In this document: one piece after another, positions 1 through 11,061 of the stretch | How the letters are laid out: each line of letters opens with the position of its first letter | Numbering within the stretch: the stretch's first letter is position 1 | Source of the DNA: Plantago major | Taxonomy: Eukaryota > Streptophyta > Magnoliopsida > Lamiales > Plantaginaceae | NCBI GenBank assembly: GCA_026545765.1 | Contig: CM048840.1 | Coordinates: 44,474,959 to 44,538,958 of the forward strand | Reading direction: 5' to 3' | DNA length: 64,000 bases | Program-made: the position numbers and the translations under genes | The notes under the pieces: generated by a model | What the model was told of the DNA's origin: nothing | Database searches by the model: none | The model's input: only the letters and a program-made list of their open reading frames with translations

Positions 1-439
1 GGCCGACAGATCAGGAAGCTCGAGCTTCTAGATCTGGCGAGCTTCCATGGAAGCGTTGGCCGCTAGATCTGGTTAAAAAAAGTTGATTTTTTAAAAAAGA
101 ATTGTTTTGGTGTTTTTTTTGTGATTTTTGATTAAATGAGGGGTTGATTTGAAATTATTTTGGGTATATGTTGTTAAGTTTAAAATAAAGGGGTCTTTAA
201 GTAATTCACCCTAATAATATTTGTAAATATTATGCGACATAGTACAACATCATTATGCGACAGTGCGATGCCTTGTCGCACTAATAAAAAATGAAGGGTT
301 GAGATTAAATTTAGAATTGATCTAATGATTTAGATCGTAGTACTAACGTTAATCTGATGTGATCTTAAAGTTAGTCATCCCCACGAAACAAAATGATAAA
401 TAATACTACTATGTATCTCTGTTTTTAATCTCAACAAAA
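1..439. other. AT-rich spacer, no gene seen
   Basis: No coding region is recognisable. The first ~60 bases carry AGATCTGG/AGCTTC words, then the sequence becomes T-rich. Bases ~230-370 contain GCGAC words and a TCTAATGATTTAGATC stretch that loosely resembles 52290-52370 on the other strand. That could be an old MITE shared by both flanks, but the match is too weak to call. Confidence 0.5.
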
Positions 440-447
440 TGAAATAT
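440..447. repeat. 8-bp target-site duplication of split MITE, left copy
   Basis: TGAAATAT is repeated exactly at 14461-14468, on the far side of MITE plus G1. Eight base pairs is the usual hAT duplication length. Confidence 0.85.
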
Positions 448-651
448 GAGCAAGCCTCCTGGAAAATCATCTTTAGATAATTTATATAGTAACCCACATG
501 TATTATCAAGATAATCAGGATTATTATTAATGAAAACGTCTATATTTTCAACATCAGTGTATTTTGACATTACAAAAAGACTAATTTAATTAACAATATA
601 GACGTTTTGTTTAATAATATGGATAATTTTTTTTAATAACATAGACAGTCT
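448..651. mobile_element. hAT-like MITE, left part (split by G1)
   Basis: This piece aligns in reverse orientation with the intact MITE at 17203-17449: a GAGYAAGYCTCCT end, then TTTAGATAATTTAT, then the internal GTCTATATT and TTATTAAT words. It stops at 651, where the LTR of G1 begins; the rest resumes at 14419. Joined without the duplicated AGTCT it is about 246 bp, against 247 for the intact copy. No coding capacity. The hAT assignment rests only on the 8-bp duplication. Confidence 0.85.
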
Positions 652-1495
652 TGTTGAGGGGTAAAACCTCAAACACTAACTAACTAAACTATTACAAATA
701 ACCTAGTCTAAGGCCCGCCTCCGACTTGAGGTCCGACATAGTACTGGTCCGAGTTTTTGTACCTGAAAGGACTAAGTGTGGGGGGGTTAGAATGGGTTAC
801 CGGATTACTATGTCGATCCGTGAGACTTTACTCAAGAGAGAGTTGGAAGCTCTCAATGTAATAGTTATGAGGGATTATGATAATACTTGGGGATTCTTCC
901 CTTAATATCGCTTAACTTAAGGTCTTGGACCTTGTACTATATTTATAGTTATCATATGCTTATGAGGTGGCTCACAAGATGATGCCAAGTGTACGTTTCA
1001 GATTTGGACACCAATGCTACCTTTACCGTGGCCCGTTGGTGAACGATAATCGATACTAATCGATGGGTGCAGGAGGGTAGTTTGGACCTTTTCCTACTTG
1101 AGTCTTTATTCGCTTTGTTGGGTCGTGTTGGTCCCTCGGACGGATCTGTCTGCTTGGTTGATCGCCTTAGGTAACTCTGGATGTCCGAGCCGAGAGTCTC
1201 ATGAAGTATCTCGATGGTTACATTATACGTTTGGTCTTGATGTGATGGTGGCGTCCGAGATTCTCTCGTCCGGTCCGTTTGGCATCTCTGTACTGACGTA
1301 GCCAGGTTTAGAAGTCCTTTTCCCAGCTAGCTCGGACTAGCTATGAGGGTGTAGTGACTTTAGCGTACTGGTTGATTCACTTTGGCCGGACCATGTGAGG
1401 TCGGACCAGTACTGAATTGGCTAGTTAAGCCGTGATGCGCTTTAGGACACGCTCTATGGCGCCCCTAACGGATTGGACACATGTCCGTAACAATA
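652..1495 (-). repeat. G1 3' LTR (left)
   Basis: 844 bp, matching 13579-14413. On the plus strand it runs from TGTTGAGG to AACAATA. Read in the element's sense it starts TATTGTTACG instead of the TGTTGATACG of G2, so the canonical TG start is altered in both G1 LTRs. The end is fixed by the AGTCT duplication and by the adjacent polypurine tract. Short reading frames in it are not genes. Confidence 0.92.
940..947 (-). promoter_or_regulatory. LTR TATA box (G1 3' LTR)
   Basis: Minus-strand TATAAATA. The same box is at the same place in the right G1 LTR (13856-13863) and both G2 LTRs (19388-19395, 47448-47455), which supports it as the core of the LTR promoter. Confidence 0.6.
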
Positions 1496-1511
1496 TATGT
1501 CCCCCTAGTTT
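1496..1511 (-). other. Polypurine tract of G1
   Basis: Minus-strand AAACTAGGGGGACATA abuts the 3' LTR. The identical sequence abuts the G2 3' LTR at 19946-19961. This is the expected priming site for plus-strand DNA synthesis. Confidence 0.75.
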
Positions 1512-2080
1512 CCAAGTATCTTAGTAGAAGATAGTTGGTAACTATGAAAAGAGCAAGTGTGTTGTGGAGCGTGTCCGAATTGTTAACTGAAAAAAGGAAA
1601 CAATCCTTTTTGTTGAGATCCGTCATCCGTTTTCTTAGGAATTCAATATATCTCTCTTCCCCCCCCCCCCCCTTTTCCTTCTACAGTCCGAGTTATGTAA
1701 TAGCTCGGACTGTAGATGGAAAAGGTATTTGTATCCGAGATATATATAGATCCGAGTACGGTTAGGATCTAACGTAGCCCTCTGGAAGCTATCCGTTGGA
1801 CCGATTATTGAATTGGTCCTCCCGGGTCGCTGATCCGTAAGCCAAAGAGGCCCAATAGGTTGTCCGTCCGGTCCACAGGGGAAAGATCCCGAGTAAAGTG
1901 ATGCGTCGGGACGACATCAACGGTTGGGGTTCTAAGCCCGATTGATGTGACGCGTCTGTCAAGCATTAAATGCGACATCTTGTGACCGTCCACTCATGAC
2001 GCCAACCCTTGGATTGGAGAGGACCAACGGCTGGGATTCAAATCCAAGTGATGTGACTCTTGGCTTTCCCTAAATTGCCC
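1512..2080. other. G1 region between polypurine tract and antisense-gene promoter
   Basis: Non-coding. A second purine run (minus-strand AAAAGGGGGGGGGGGG, about 1661-1677) lies ~170 bp inside the LTR. G2 has a similar run at about 20104-20118. Confidence 0.5.
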
Positions 2081-2090
2081 TTATAAATAG
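2081..2090 (+). promoter_or_regulatory. TATA box of G1 antisense gene
   Basis: TTATAAATAG is followed ~30 bp downstream by TCACTTTCGCACTTTTAG, a leader motif that recurs after the TATA boxes of G2 (20589) and G3 (54062). Conservation of box plus leader in three diverged elements supports a functional plus-strand promoter. Confidence 0.75.
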
Positions 2091-2283
2091 TCAGCTCATC
2101 AGTCACTTTCGCACTTTTAGCAATATCGAAACTCAGACCAATCCCAAAGCAATCCGAGCAATTGAAGACGCATCCGAGAAAGTAAGACTCGCAGAATTTT
2201 GAAATTTCTTCTTCGAATCCGTACCCTCGGAGAAGCAGCAAGGCTTAGTCGTCCGTTCAAACTTATCAAGTCAACTTTGTCAA

Positions 2284-2772
2284 GTAAGTACGTCTTCACT
2301 CCTCCTAAGTTCTCTCCTTTTCGTGATATGCTTACTACCTGCTCGTATGTTTTGCCACCTTTCGGATATGAAATTGTCGAGTCCGTATTTGCCGATGTTG
2401 CGAGTGATAGGCTTAGCGGCGTTCTTAGTTGAAACAATTCCCTTTGTCTTTGTTGCATGCCAATTTTATTCCCGTATCCTGTTGATTCATCTCGTGTCAT
2501 GCCCGTAACGAAATTTGATTATGCATGCTTATTTGGTAATGTTTTGGTGCAATTGGCTACGATCTTAATAAATTGGCCGCTTAGCGTGCGGGTAGGGTGA
2601 GCGATAGTGGCAATGGTGCGTTTGATTGTGCGAGGTTAGTACCACTAGTGCGAGACTAGGCTTCATGCGAAGAATCTAGTTAAGCGAACTCCGTAGCTTT
2701 CTTTGACTTAAAAGTTACCTAAGCGAGCTCTCGGACAATCACCACTATCGTTTCGACTCGTTTCCGCCCTAG
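2284..2772 (+). other. 5'-UTR intron of G1 antisense gene
   Basis: Donor CAA|GTAAGT and acceptor CCCTAG|G, with the start codon two bases after the acceptor (ATG at 2774). The same donor, acceptor and ATG spacing occur in G2 (20747-21019) and G3 (54279-54551). Intron length varies (489, 273, 273 bp). Confidence 0.75.
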
Positions 2773-2773
2773 G

Positions 2774-5521
2774 ATGTCAGGAGCGATAGTCGAGAACCGA
2801 CGAGGCTCCGTTACTGATGATCTGATGAACTTAGGGTGGGTCCGTGGATTTGACCTTGTCCGTGGGAGATTTCCTTGTTGTGGACCTTGGGTCGTCGGGG
2901 ACTCGATCTTTGGCAAGGAGTTCGTGGTCTGGCGAAGCCTGACGGCGTTCTGTTGGGCGGGGTGATCTTGCTAGGACTAGGTCGTTAGTCGATCTCGGAC
3001 TATAGGTGGCGTTGGAGCGTCAGGATCTAACGAACTGCATGTGGAGCGGGAAGGCGACAGCGGTCGGGAGGCTGATGAAGTCGAGATGTTCGAGGCCGGG
3101 GTGGAAGACCGTGTTGTAGCGGAAATAGGTCCGTCCAACCCAAGCACGTCTGGGAGACCCGAAGGTGTCGATGAGGAGGAGGAAGATGGTGAGGAAGAAG
3201 AAGATGAGGACGAGGAGGAAGGAGAAGAAGGATCTCCTGTCGCTCGTCCCCCTAGACGCTCCGGTCGGCGGATTGCATTACACACCTGTGCCGTTCGGTC
3301 GGTCTTCCATTAATTGAAGGTCGTGGCTGCCCGAATCAAGTTCCCCCGTCCTGCGTCCGCTGTTACGATAGCGGACGAATTTGGAGAACTAAATACAGAC
3401 GGACTTCTTCCTACATGTCCATCAAGGGTTAAAGCGGAGGACATTCCAGAATGGAGGTGGAAGTGGGAGATCCCCGACACCGTAGAAATCATGGTTCCCG
3501 AGCCCGGACACGCATTTTATAACCCACCCGCCGGGTATATATGTGTGCACGAGGTAGCCTTTGCTTGTGGGTGGAAGATCCCCATTGTAACGGAATTGAA
3601 GCATATTCTGAATCACATTGGAATTGGTCCGAGTCAGTTTATCCCAAAGTCCTTGGGTAATCTTATATGCTTCGTTGTTTTTTGTAAGAAGAAAGGCGCG
3701 ATAAATTTTGAGAACTTGAGCGACTCTTTTATGTTTCATTCGATCAAGAATCCCTCTTCTATACTTTTGTGAATAGGAAACCTATAACTTCATTTGGACT
3801 CCATTTCGTCGTTGGGATCAGTGGTGGGATAAATCGTTTTAAATCGAATGGCTCTGAAACCTGGGGCGTCCGAGAGACAGCGAGAACAATGGGGACTGCC
3901 AACAATGTTCCTAAGGGAGAGCATCCCGGATTGGCGCCCGCTTCCAAAGAACGTGGCTCCGTGGGTGGCGGCGATCCACAAAAAGCATAACCCACCAACT
4001 TATCCATTCCACAGATTAATCTGTCAGCCACTTCCCTACTTGTGCGGACTAACAGGCGCAGTGGAGGTTGGAGGGAAGATGGACTTTAGTAAGGATTTGT
4101 TGACTTGAAACTTTGTGCTCTTTCTTCTTCGGGATACTCTGTTTTGATTACGTATTTCCGCATTTCTGGTAATTCTTCTTTAACATATCTGTATCTGACG
4201 TCTTTGGTTTATTGTGTAGCTCACTGGTTCGACTACATCATGTCGACGCTCCGTGAAAATAAAAGGTTGCAGAGGGAGCAGCAAGCCTTGCCTTGATGTT
4301 GGTCGGAGGACCAAAATCATCAACACTTAGCGGGTCTTCCTATGTCGGATCCGAAGAATGCCGCGATGTTTGCCTTGGAGGAAGAAAAGCGAGAACAAGG
4401 CTAGAGAGGATTCTCGGGCCTTGGCGGTGCGACAAGGCAAAGCCCCACCACTCGGGCGCCGCTTCAAAGTCCCGAGCTTCCATTGCTCCGGCACCACAAC
4501 GGAGGTGTTGATGCGAGGATGCTATTGCCTCGGGGCCTTGAGGAGCAACCTCGGAGGCTCCCCCGCATAGAGACAACAATTGTCATTGTACGCTTTTGAC
4601 CAAGCTGCTCTTGATAAGGAGTGCAGTGGCTTGCGGACTCCCTGAGGTTGAGCGGGTCGGAGGGCTGGATGGGCTATACCAGCGGGTAAGTAATCTTTCG
4701 ATGATCTCCTTGGCTTGTTCTTAGTATGATAGAAATGTAACTTACATTCTTGCAGCTCGGATGTTTCGTCAGGGCCATGCAATGGAAGGCCGGCGAACGC
4801 GCTACTATTGAGGAGGACCTCCAATTTGTGGCCACATCCATGGATGAGGCGGAGAAGGTGAAGCGATTGGAATCTGGTGAAAGAGCGAAGTGAAGTTCCA
4901 TAAGTGAAGGCGGTGGGAAGAAATCAAGCGGACCTCTTGGCAGGAGAACTTTGTCGACAAGTCGATGAAGGCTTTTCTGGATTCCAAGGATATACTACTC
5001 GGAGGCCTCCAATATGCCCGTCTTCAGGCTGGTCGTGACTTCATGGAGTCCGACTCCTTCAAGTTCTTGACGGCGGACAAATCCGATGCCTCCCGCCTGG
5101 ATGGGTTCGTGTCCGCTATCGGGCATTGCGATCGAGGACTACTTCCACCAGACTTATTTGGAAGGCGGAAGGTTAATCCCTTCTGCGGATGCTAATGGTG
5201 TGGAGGTCCCTGTCGACAGTGTCTCGGATGAACAGTTGGCCGCGTGTGAGTTTGCGGAACTAGTCACCGAGGAGGGTGAGATCGAGATTCGAAACGGCGG
5301 GCCTTTCCTCCCGATGTGGGTCCCGGATGCCCTTCGAAAGGTATGCTTTGTACCTTTCGATAATTACAAGCTTTCCTAAAGAAGTGGTTCTTCTGCCTTG
5401 CGGGTCGTTGGCCTTCCATGATTTCAACTTGTTCAATCTTGTTGAATCCTTAACTGCATAACCGTCTCAACCGCCCTGTCGATCCGCCTAAAATTTGGTG
5501 AAATTAGAGCAAGACCAGTGA
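2774..5521 (+). pseudogene. G1 antisense accessory gene, PF04195-like, broken
   Basis: Function unknown. Such genes are annotated as 'putative gypsy type transposon' proteins and correspond to the additional antisense ORFs described for Tat elements. Inferred exons are 2773-4088, 4220-4685 and 4756-5521; introns 4089-4219 (TTTA|GTAAGG...TGTAG) and 4686-4755 (GTAAGT...TTGCAG) match those of G2 and G3. The order is an acidic E/D-rich stretch (~3170-3235), the PF04195-like core (~3480-3770, HAFYNPPAGYIC and IGIGPSQFIPKSLG), a LICQPLPYL motif (~4018-4045), a helical part, and a C-terminal block with SDSFKFL (~5050) and FVPFDNY. Several frameshifts separate these pieces. Stop at 5519-5521 precedes a hairpin. 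Confidence 0.75.
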
Positions 5522-5527
5522 GAAGTC

Positions 5528-5541
5528 CGGGGTATGCCCCG
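5528..5541 (+). terminator. Conserved hairpin after antisense-gene stop (G1)
   Basis: CGGGGTATGCCCCG is a perfect 5-bp stem with a TATG loop, six bases past the stop. It is identical at 23918-23931 (G2) and 57616-57629 (G3). A role in 3'-end formation or RNA stability is inference. Confidence 0.55.
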
Positions 5542-5948
5542 TTGAAATTTTGTACCTGCTGAATTTTTCTGTTGGATTTGTATCTTTGGATAACGCGGAA
5601 TGTCATTATGTACTATTGCTTTGATTCGTATTTAATCCGAGGAGTTAAACCTCCTATGCTTCCGAATTATTACTTGCTCTCTTCTTTGTTTCCTTTTTTA
5701 TCTATCGTTCATATGTTGAGTTATTATAAATTACACATCTCTTAAGAGCACGGATCATTGTAGATGGCGTCTGATGTAGAAATCAAACTATCATCTTTCC
5801 GATCCTCGGACCGTTCGCTCTTTGGGATGCGTAATTCTTCTAGAAGGGGGAAGCTGAAACAGTGAAATAGTCATTATGACTGCGTCTTTTCATCTTACCA
5901 GTCATCGGATGATCGACAAGTGGCGAGATCTTAAGGACCCGTCGCGAC
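5542..5948. other. Intergenic stretch in G1 between two plus-strand genes
   Basis: AT-rich, no coding signal; it probably holds the 3' end of the antisense gene and the upstream promoter of the small gene at 6057. Confidence 0.45.
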
Positions 5949-5956
5949 TATAAATA
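5949..5956 (+). promoter_or_regulatory. TATA box of small G1 gene
   Basis: TATAAATA, 101 bp before the ATG at 6057, followed by a pyrimidine-rich leader (CTTTACCCTTCTCCACTCTG), typical of plant 5' leaders. Confidence 0.6.
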
Positions 5957-6056
5957 AGGGTGTGGTAATTCCTCCTTTTTTCACTGCTTTACCCTTCTCC
6001 ACTCTGTCTTTTGTTTTATCCACTCTAGCCTTCCATAAAAGCCGGCGTTCTCCAGG

Positions 6057-6464
6057 ATGTCAGACTCTGATGACGAGGAATATCAGCATTGGGTAAACTG
6101 TGCTTGTGGGCACATGCATCCACCAATTTACCAGGGTACAGGGACTGCGGATGACCCGATCATCCTTGATTTTGAAGGCGATCCCCCTCGATGTCCGGGA
6201 ATAGCTAGGAGGTTAGCCGAGGAAGAGAGGGAGCGGATGCTAAAGTTGATCCATAGGAGGATCCGAATTCAGCAGCAAGCTCGTCAGGGCCGAGGTGGTG
6301 GCTCGGAGTCCCAAGGCTCGACTTCGGAATCTGGTGAAGGAACAAGGCAGGGTAAGCCTCGTGGAAGTATGTACTTAGCCTCAGACCTTTTCAGATTGTA
6401 CTTCTCGTATGTAAATGTTCGGATAATTTTGTCTATAAAATTCGAACTATTTTTCATCGGATAA
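6057..6464 (+). CDS. Small acidic/basic hypothetical protein, G1 only
   Basis: 135 codons from an ATG with its own TATA box. Not recognised as a known family. The N-terminus is acidic (MSDSDDEEYQ), followed by a CAC-GHMH motif (residues ~15-20) that could bind metal, a GTADDPIILDFEGD segment, and a charged helical part ending in G/S-rich sequence. A good splice donor (GG|GTAAGC, about 6351) suggests the last ~35 residues, which are hydrophobic and unlike the rest, are translated intron. No equivalent is visible in G2 or G3, so it may be a captured or element-specific gene. Expression is unknown. Confidence 0.5.
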   Translation: MSDSDDEEYQHWVNCACGHMHPPIYQGTGTADDPIILDFEGDPPRCPGIARRLAEEERERMLKLIHRRIRIQQQARQGRGGGSESQGSTSESGEGTRQGKPRGSMYLASDLFRLYFSYVNVRIILSIKFELFFIG

Positions 6465-6599
6465 GATCGCCACCTTTTTCTTGTTCATTGACGGATTATA
6501 TTGGCGCGCATATCTTTGTAAGATGACCAACAAACTCGGGCGTGGTTGATGGGCTTGTTTAAACTTGATTGGATAAACCCGTCGTGACAACAACATTGA

Positions 6600-6685
6600 C
6601 CGAATGAATAGTTTAAGCCCATTGTCGACGTCGAAGTTCTGACGTGTCGGACGCCTATTGGTTCGTTACTTTTATAAATACTCCG
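6600..6685 (+). promoter_or_regulatory. Second conserved plus-strand promoter (G1)
   Basis: AGCCCA (~6616), GACGTGTCGG (6641-6650), ATTGG (inverted CCAAT, 6657-6661) and TATAAATA (6673-6680) lie in fixed order. G2 (24640-24725) and G3 (58255-58350) show the same order. It faces the 3' end of integrase and no convincing ORF follows. Confidence 0.6.
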
Positions 6686-7494
6686 GATCCCTCTTGGCCT
6701 TGGTCGTGAAAATCCAACTCCCAATTTCCATATCCACTCAATAGCAAGAAGATGATTTCTTGAATAGTTTCCCCCTCGAGACTCCCATCCACTCTCAAGT
6801 CGGCGTTCATCCTGAGCTTGAGAGTGGCGTGGGTCTAGAGGGGAAGATTGTTGAAGATCAGTCATCGAAAAGCATAGATCTCGGTATCGTCTGAGACACA
6901 TAGGTTGTAAGCGGACTATCTTATTGGTTATCGAGTGATCCACCCTTTAGGAGCTTTTTCTTCCGAGGAGTTCTTGTGGGTGGATCACCGTCACCAATCG
7001 TCAATCCGTGTATAGATCTGAGTTTTGATGTCGGACACGATAGATGTGTCCGTGCAATTTTCTTATAAGCATGAGGTTCCCAGTGTTTATCACTTACTCA
7101 CGATTCTGATGTTTCCAGACACATTGTGCGCGGGATCCATAGAGAATGTCGTAGAATTTTTGACTTATTAAAACATCTTGTGTTGTACAGGGATATCAGA
7201 TCTACGGTTTTCCCAGAAGTAGTGAGTGGGTGAAGAAGTGTCCTGTCGAAGGAATAGTCTCGACGGAAGATGACGTATCTCCGGAGACTCTCTCTATAGA
7301 TTATGTATTGCGTCTGTAGATCTGGATAAAGATCCGAGATTGTAAGTTTCACAGACAGGATTATGTATAATTCGTCTTTGTATGAATAAAATCCCTTGCT
7401 TTCCTTCTTGTCGTTAAACGAACGTTAAATCTCAGATGCATAAATCGAAAAAGCACAAATCGAAAGATAGAGGTTGTATTGATTTACCGGAAAT
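6686..7494. other. G1 stretch between second promoter and integrase
   Basis: No convincing coding region on either strand. It would be the transcribed part of any RNA starting near 6700 on the plus strand. Confidence 0.45.
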
Positions 7495-8640
7495 TCAACT
7501 ACAACTTGCGGGCTCTATGGCCAATGACAAAAGGATCAAAAAACAGAACTGGCGGAGTTCCGTGTAATAAATAGTTGGAATCTGAGATGACCAATCGACC
7601 TGACGGAGATCCATACGATCGTCTCTATGCGTAGAACTTCTGAAGGTTTCTAGCATTCCACGGACGCTTGAGGGGATTCCGTTCTCATCTTCTAATTCAT
7701 AACTCCCATTCACTCTTGCTCCGACAATCTTGTAGGGTCCTTCCCACTTGGGCTTGAGTTTTCCAATATTGTTCAAAATGTCGGCTCGTCGAAGCACTAG
7801 GTCTCCGATTTGCAAGTTAGTCGCTCGAACGTTCCTGTTGTAGGTTCGGCGGCGATTTGCACGATACCTATGGATATTAGCGATGCCTCGGACCTTTCTG
7901 TCGAGCATGTCTGGGTGAATATCCGAGCTCCATGTTTGCAATGCCTTGAACTCTTGGATCCTCAAAGTCTCAGCGACAATCTCGGACGGTATGGCGCCTC
8001 TGAGCCATATACCCGGCGAATGGAGTTTCTTTGGTATGATCCGTGCGTGGTGCGATGAGCCCATAGCACGCCTTCCGAATCGTCCTTGACTTTCTTGTGA
8101 AATTCTTAACTGCTTCTCGAGGATCTTGACTATTGTTTTGTTTGTGGACTTAGCCTATCCATTGGTTTGCGGGTATCCAACAGATGTAAAACGTTGCTCG
8201 ATTTTGAAGGACGCCAGCCATTCCTTGAGCCTATGTCCTGAGAACTAGGCACCATTGTCCGAGACGAGAATTCTGGGCAGGCCAAAGCGGCAGATGATAT
8301 TCTTCCAGATAAAGGTCCGCACTCGACTCTCTGTAATGGTTTACCGACCTCGGCTTCTACCCATTTGGTAAAATATTCAATGACATTCGGGAACCTCCTC
8401 TTTGGGTGCCTCTCGAGAGCAGTCCGACTATGTCAATGCCCCATTGGTCGAATGGACACGCTATGATTGACGGAATCATAGGATGCGTCGGACGATGTGG
8501 AATGTTCGCATAGTATTGGCAATCAGGGCACTTCAGAGCGTAGTCGGCGGAATCTTTATTAATACTAGGCCAGTAGTAGCCTTGTCGTATAATTTTCTGG
8601 GGCGAGAGTCCTTCCCCCGGAATGACTTCCAGCATGTGTA
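7495..8640 (-). pseudogene. G1 integrase, broken
   Basis: The retroviral-type integrase joins element DNA to the host chromosome. The zinc-binding end (CPDCQYY) and first catalytic Asp (WGIDIVG) are in 8357-8635; the C-terminal part with GDLVLRRADIL and KWEGPYKI is in 7495-8064. Between them (~8065-8356) the frame is lost, although remnants of the catalytic core are still readable across frames by comparison with G2 and G3. It cannot encode a working enzyme as read. Confidence 0.85.
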
Positions 8641-8645
8641 TCTCC

Positions 8646-9290
8646 TCATACGATCTTTGATTCTTGCGTGCTCAAGCACCGCAAATGGGTCCCTGCAAAT
8701 GATCTCTTGTACAAATCTTCCCCCAGTATAAAGTACCTGTTTGCTCTACATTGGACGCTCCTTGATTCCTTCGGATCAACTGGAAGAGATCCGTCCTTGA
8801 GGTAATTCCTGATGTCAGTCATCCAATTTCTGCCCGTGTCAGTTATCGTGACGGCGGAATTGAGACTCATGACGGATGAGTCAGTAAAAGTGAGTAAAAT
8901 CACTCTCCTTGTGTCCAAAGCTGACGTTGCAGACGCGTATTTTGCTAGGGCATCCGCTCTTTCATTCCAGGCTCTGTCAAACTTTTCTAGGGTGAATTCC
9001 TCAAAGTGCTTGGCTTCCTGCTTGAGTAGCTCGAGATACTTGATCATCGAAGGACCTTTTGTGGCAAAAGTTCCCGAAAATTGAGCTTCCACGAGCTGCG
9101 AATCCGTGAAAGCTTTGAGCTTGAACTTCGAGATTTGGCGATCGCGATCAACTATCAATGCTTCATATTGACCTCATTGTTTGTAACTTTGAACTCGGGG
9201 ATATCGCGTAGTCGGGTTCCGCGCCATCGGGCTCTTAAAGAAGATTCCAATCCTCAGAGCTCTTCCGGAGGAACCGTCCACCGAATATCC
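8646..9290 (-). pseudogene. G1 second RNase H domain and linker, broken
   Basis: The C-terminal part of the additional RNase H typical of Tat pol: the TDSQLVEAQFSG motif with catalytic Asp and NERADALAKYAS with the last acidic position. The N-terminal part with VDGSS lies around 9280, in another frame. Followed by a linker to integrase (YLKDGSLPVDPKE). The domain is known in Tat elements as a second, archaeal-like RNase H; presence here is by motif. Confidence 0.75.
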
Positions 9291-9790
9291 TGGTATTAGA
9301 AGGATGTTTTTCGGCTTGGAGGTCTCCTGCAGGCTCCCGAGGTTCCCACCTTTGTTCTTCTATTTCCACCTTTCCGGAGTTGTTAAGTCCGGAGTTGCTT
9401 CATACCGTCGAAGGAACATCTGGTTGACTCGAGTTTCCTCATAAGATGCGAGATAGAGGCGATTGATAAAGCGGCGTCTTGAGGTTTGCTAAGTTGAGCT
9501 ACTTGGCGGCGGCAGCACCTTAGTGAGTAAACATTCGAATGCATGTGTGTCAGGGCCCTTCTCTGAATCCGCCTCAGGATATTCCGCTAAGAAATCGGAG
9601 GACTTGAGCTTTCTTGGTAGTGAACTGATAGCAAATGTCGTATTCACTCATCGATCGCCCGATTAGAGAGTCGTCCAGGTCGGGCTTTCGAGGACTGTTT
9701 CAAAGGTTCATGATCGATTACCACAACTTTATGGGACTTGAAATATGGTTTTAACCGTCTTGCGGTGTAAACCAAAGCATATACAAGTTC
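9291..9790. other. Degraded G1 connection between the two RNase H domains
   Basis: Comparison with G2 and G3 shows remnants of the same linker (LADFL/EYDIGYQ region near 9590-9660 and SHKVVVIDHEPLK near 9700-9730), but no open frame remains. Confidence 0.55.
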
Positions 9791-10910
9791 TCAATCTTCA
9801 CGTATCTCGTCTCCGGTGAGAACTTTGCTAAGATAGTAGATTGGGAGGTGATCGTTAGCCTGAATTCGTACTAACACTGAACTCATTGCCTCTTCCGTGA
9901 TAGCTAGGTAGAGGTAGAGTGGTTCTCCCCCGACGGGTTTGGAGAGCAGTGGAGGGGAATGGAGGTAAGTTTTCAATTTCTCGAAAGCCTCAGAACATTC
10001 CGCAGTCCACTCAAAGCCCTCTCCTTTCCGGAGGATTTTGGAGAACGGGAGATTTTTCTCCGCGGATCGTGAAATGAAACGACTTAAGGACATCAGACGT
10101 CCTATGAGTTGTTGTACCTCATTGAGGGTTTTTTGTTGAGGCACTTCTAGGATTGCCTTGATCTTTTCTGGGTTCGCGCTTATCCCTCTCTCGGTAACCA
10201 TGTACCCGAGGAACTTCCCTCCTTTTACTCCGAACGTACATTTCTCGGGATTCAATTTCATTCCGTACTTCCTAAGGATAGCGAAGCACTTGTTCAAATG
10301 CACATGTTTCTCTTTAGTTTTGCTCTTGACGAGAATGTCGTCCACATACACTTCCATGGTTTTCCCAATCTCTTCCTTGAACATTTGATTCATAAGGCGC
10401 TGGTAAGTGGCTCCCGCGTTTTTCAATCCGAAGGGCATTACCTTGAAGCAATATACACCCCGACGAAGAAAGGTTTTCTTGATGTCTTCTTTGGCCATCA
10501 GTTTGGTAAAAACCTTGGTATCGTCCATGAAACTTCGACAATGCACATCCGGACGTGGAGTCGACCAAGTGATCTATCCACGGCAAAGTGCGGATCCTTG
10601 AGCGAACTTGTTCAACTAGTGAAGTCGTTGCACATCGCCATTTGCCGGTGACTTCACTACCGGACTCGTTGCACCTAGTCGGAATAACGGACTTCTTCAA
10701 TGTGCCACTTTCGGAGTCGCTCCACTTGGTGGATATGATGGCATCCTTGACCGGATCGAAATCTTTCCTTTTCTGTCGGATGTACTTGATCGAGGGATCC
10801 ATGTTCAGATGGTGAACAGTGATCCTCGGGTCAATCCCCTTCAAGTCATCGGTACTCCAGGCAAACACATCGCTGTTTTCATGGAGATAAGCGATGAGCT
10901 TCATTTCTAC
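9791..10910 (-). pseudogene. G1 reverse transcriptase and first RNase H, broken
   Basis: Copies element RNA into DNA. The N-terminal part (DVFAWSTDDLKGIDP, then QKRKDF) is at ~10750-10890. After ~10735 the frame is lost for ~190 bp, with degraded equivalents of the G2 sequence. It reopens at 10546 with GVYCFKVMPFGLKNAGATYQ and the catalytic YVDD box (10336-10350), GYMVTERGISANPEKI, and the start of RNase H (LYLYLAITEEAMSSVL) to ~9791. No intact polyprotein. Confidence 0.88.
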
Positions 10911-11061
10911 CTCTGCAGTCATCTCGGTCCCAATTCTTGTTTTCTTATCCGAGTTTCCAACGACAATCTCGATTTCCTTGAGAGTCTCGTGAGGCTCGAT
11001 TCTCAATGTTCTAGGAAACTTCTCCTTCTGGCTCCCCACTCCGATCTGCGGGTTCTCCATT

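Noticed and set aside
230..390. Similarity with 52240-52390 as a shared MITE
   Set aside because: Only short GCGAC and TCTAATGGATC-like words match; no defined ends or duplications.
1098..1301. Short open frame in the G1 LTR
   Set aside because: Lies within a non-coding LTR; the matching frame is broken in the other LTR (14080-14215).
3422..3739. Minus-strand open frame opposite the G1 antisense gene core
   Set aside because: Shadow of the plus-strand PF04195-like reading frame; no motif of its own.
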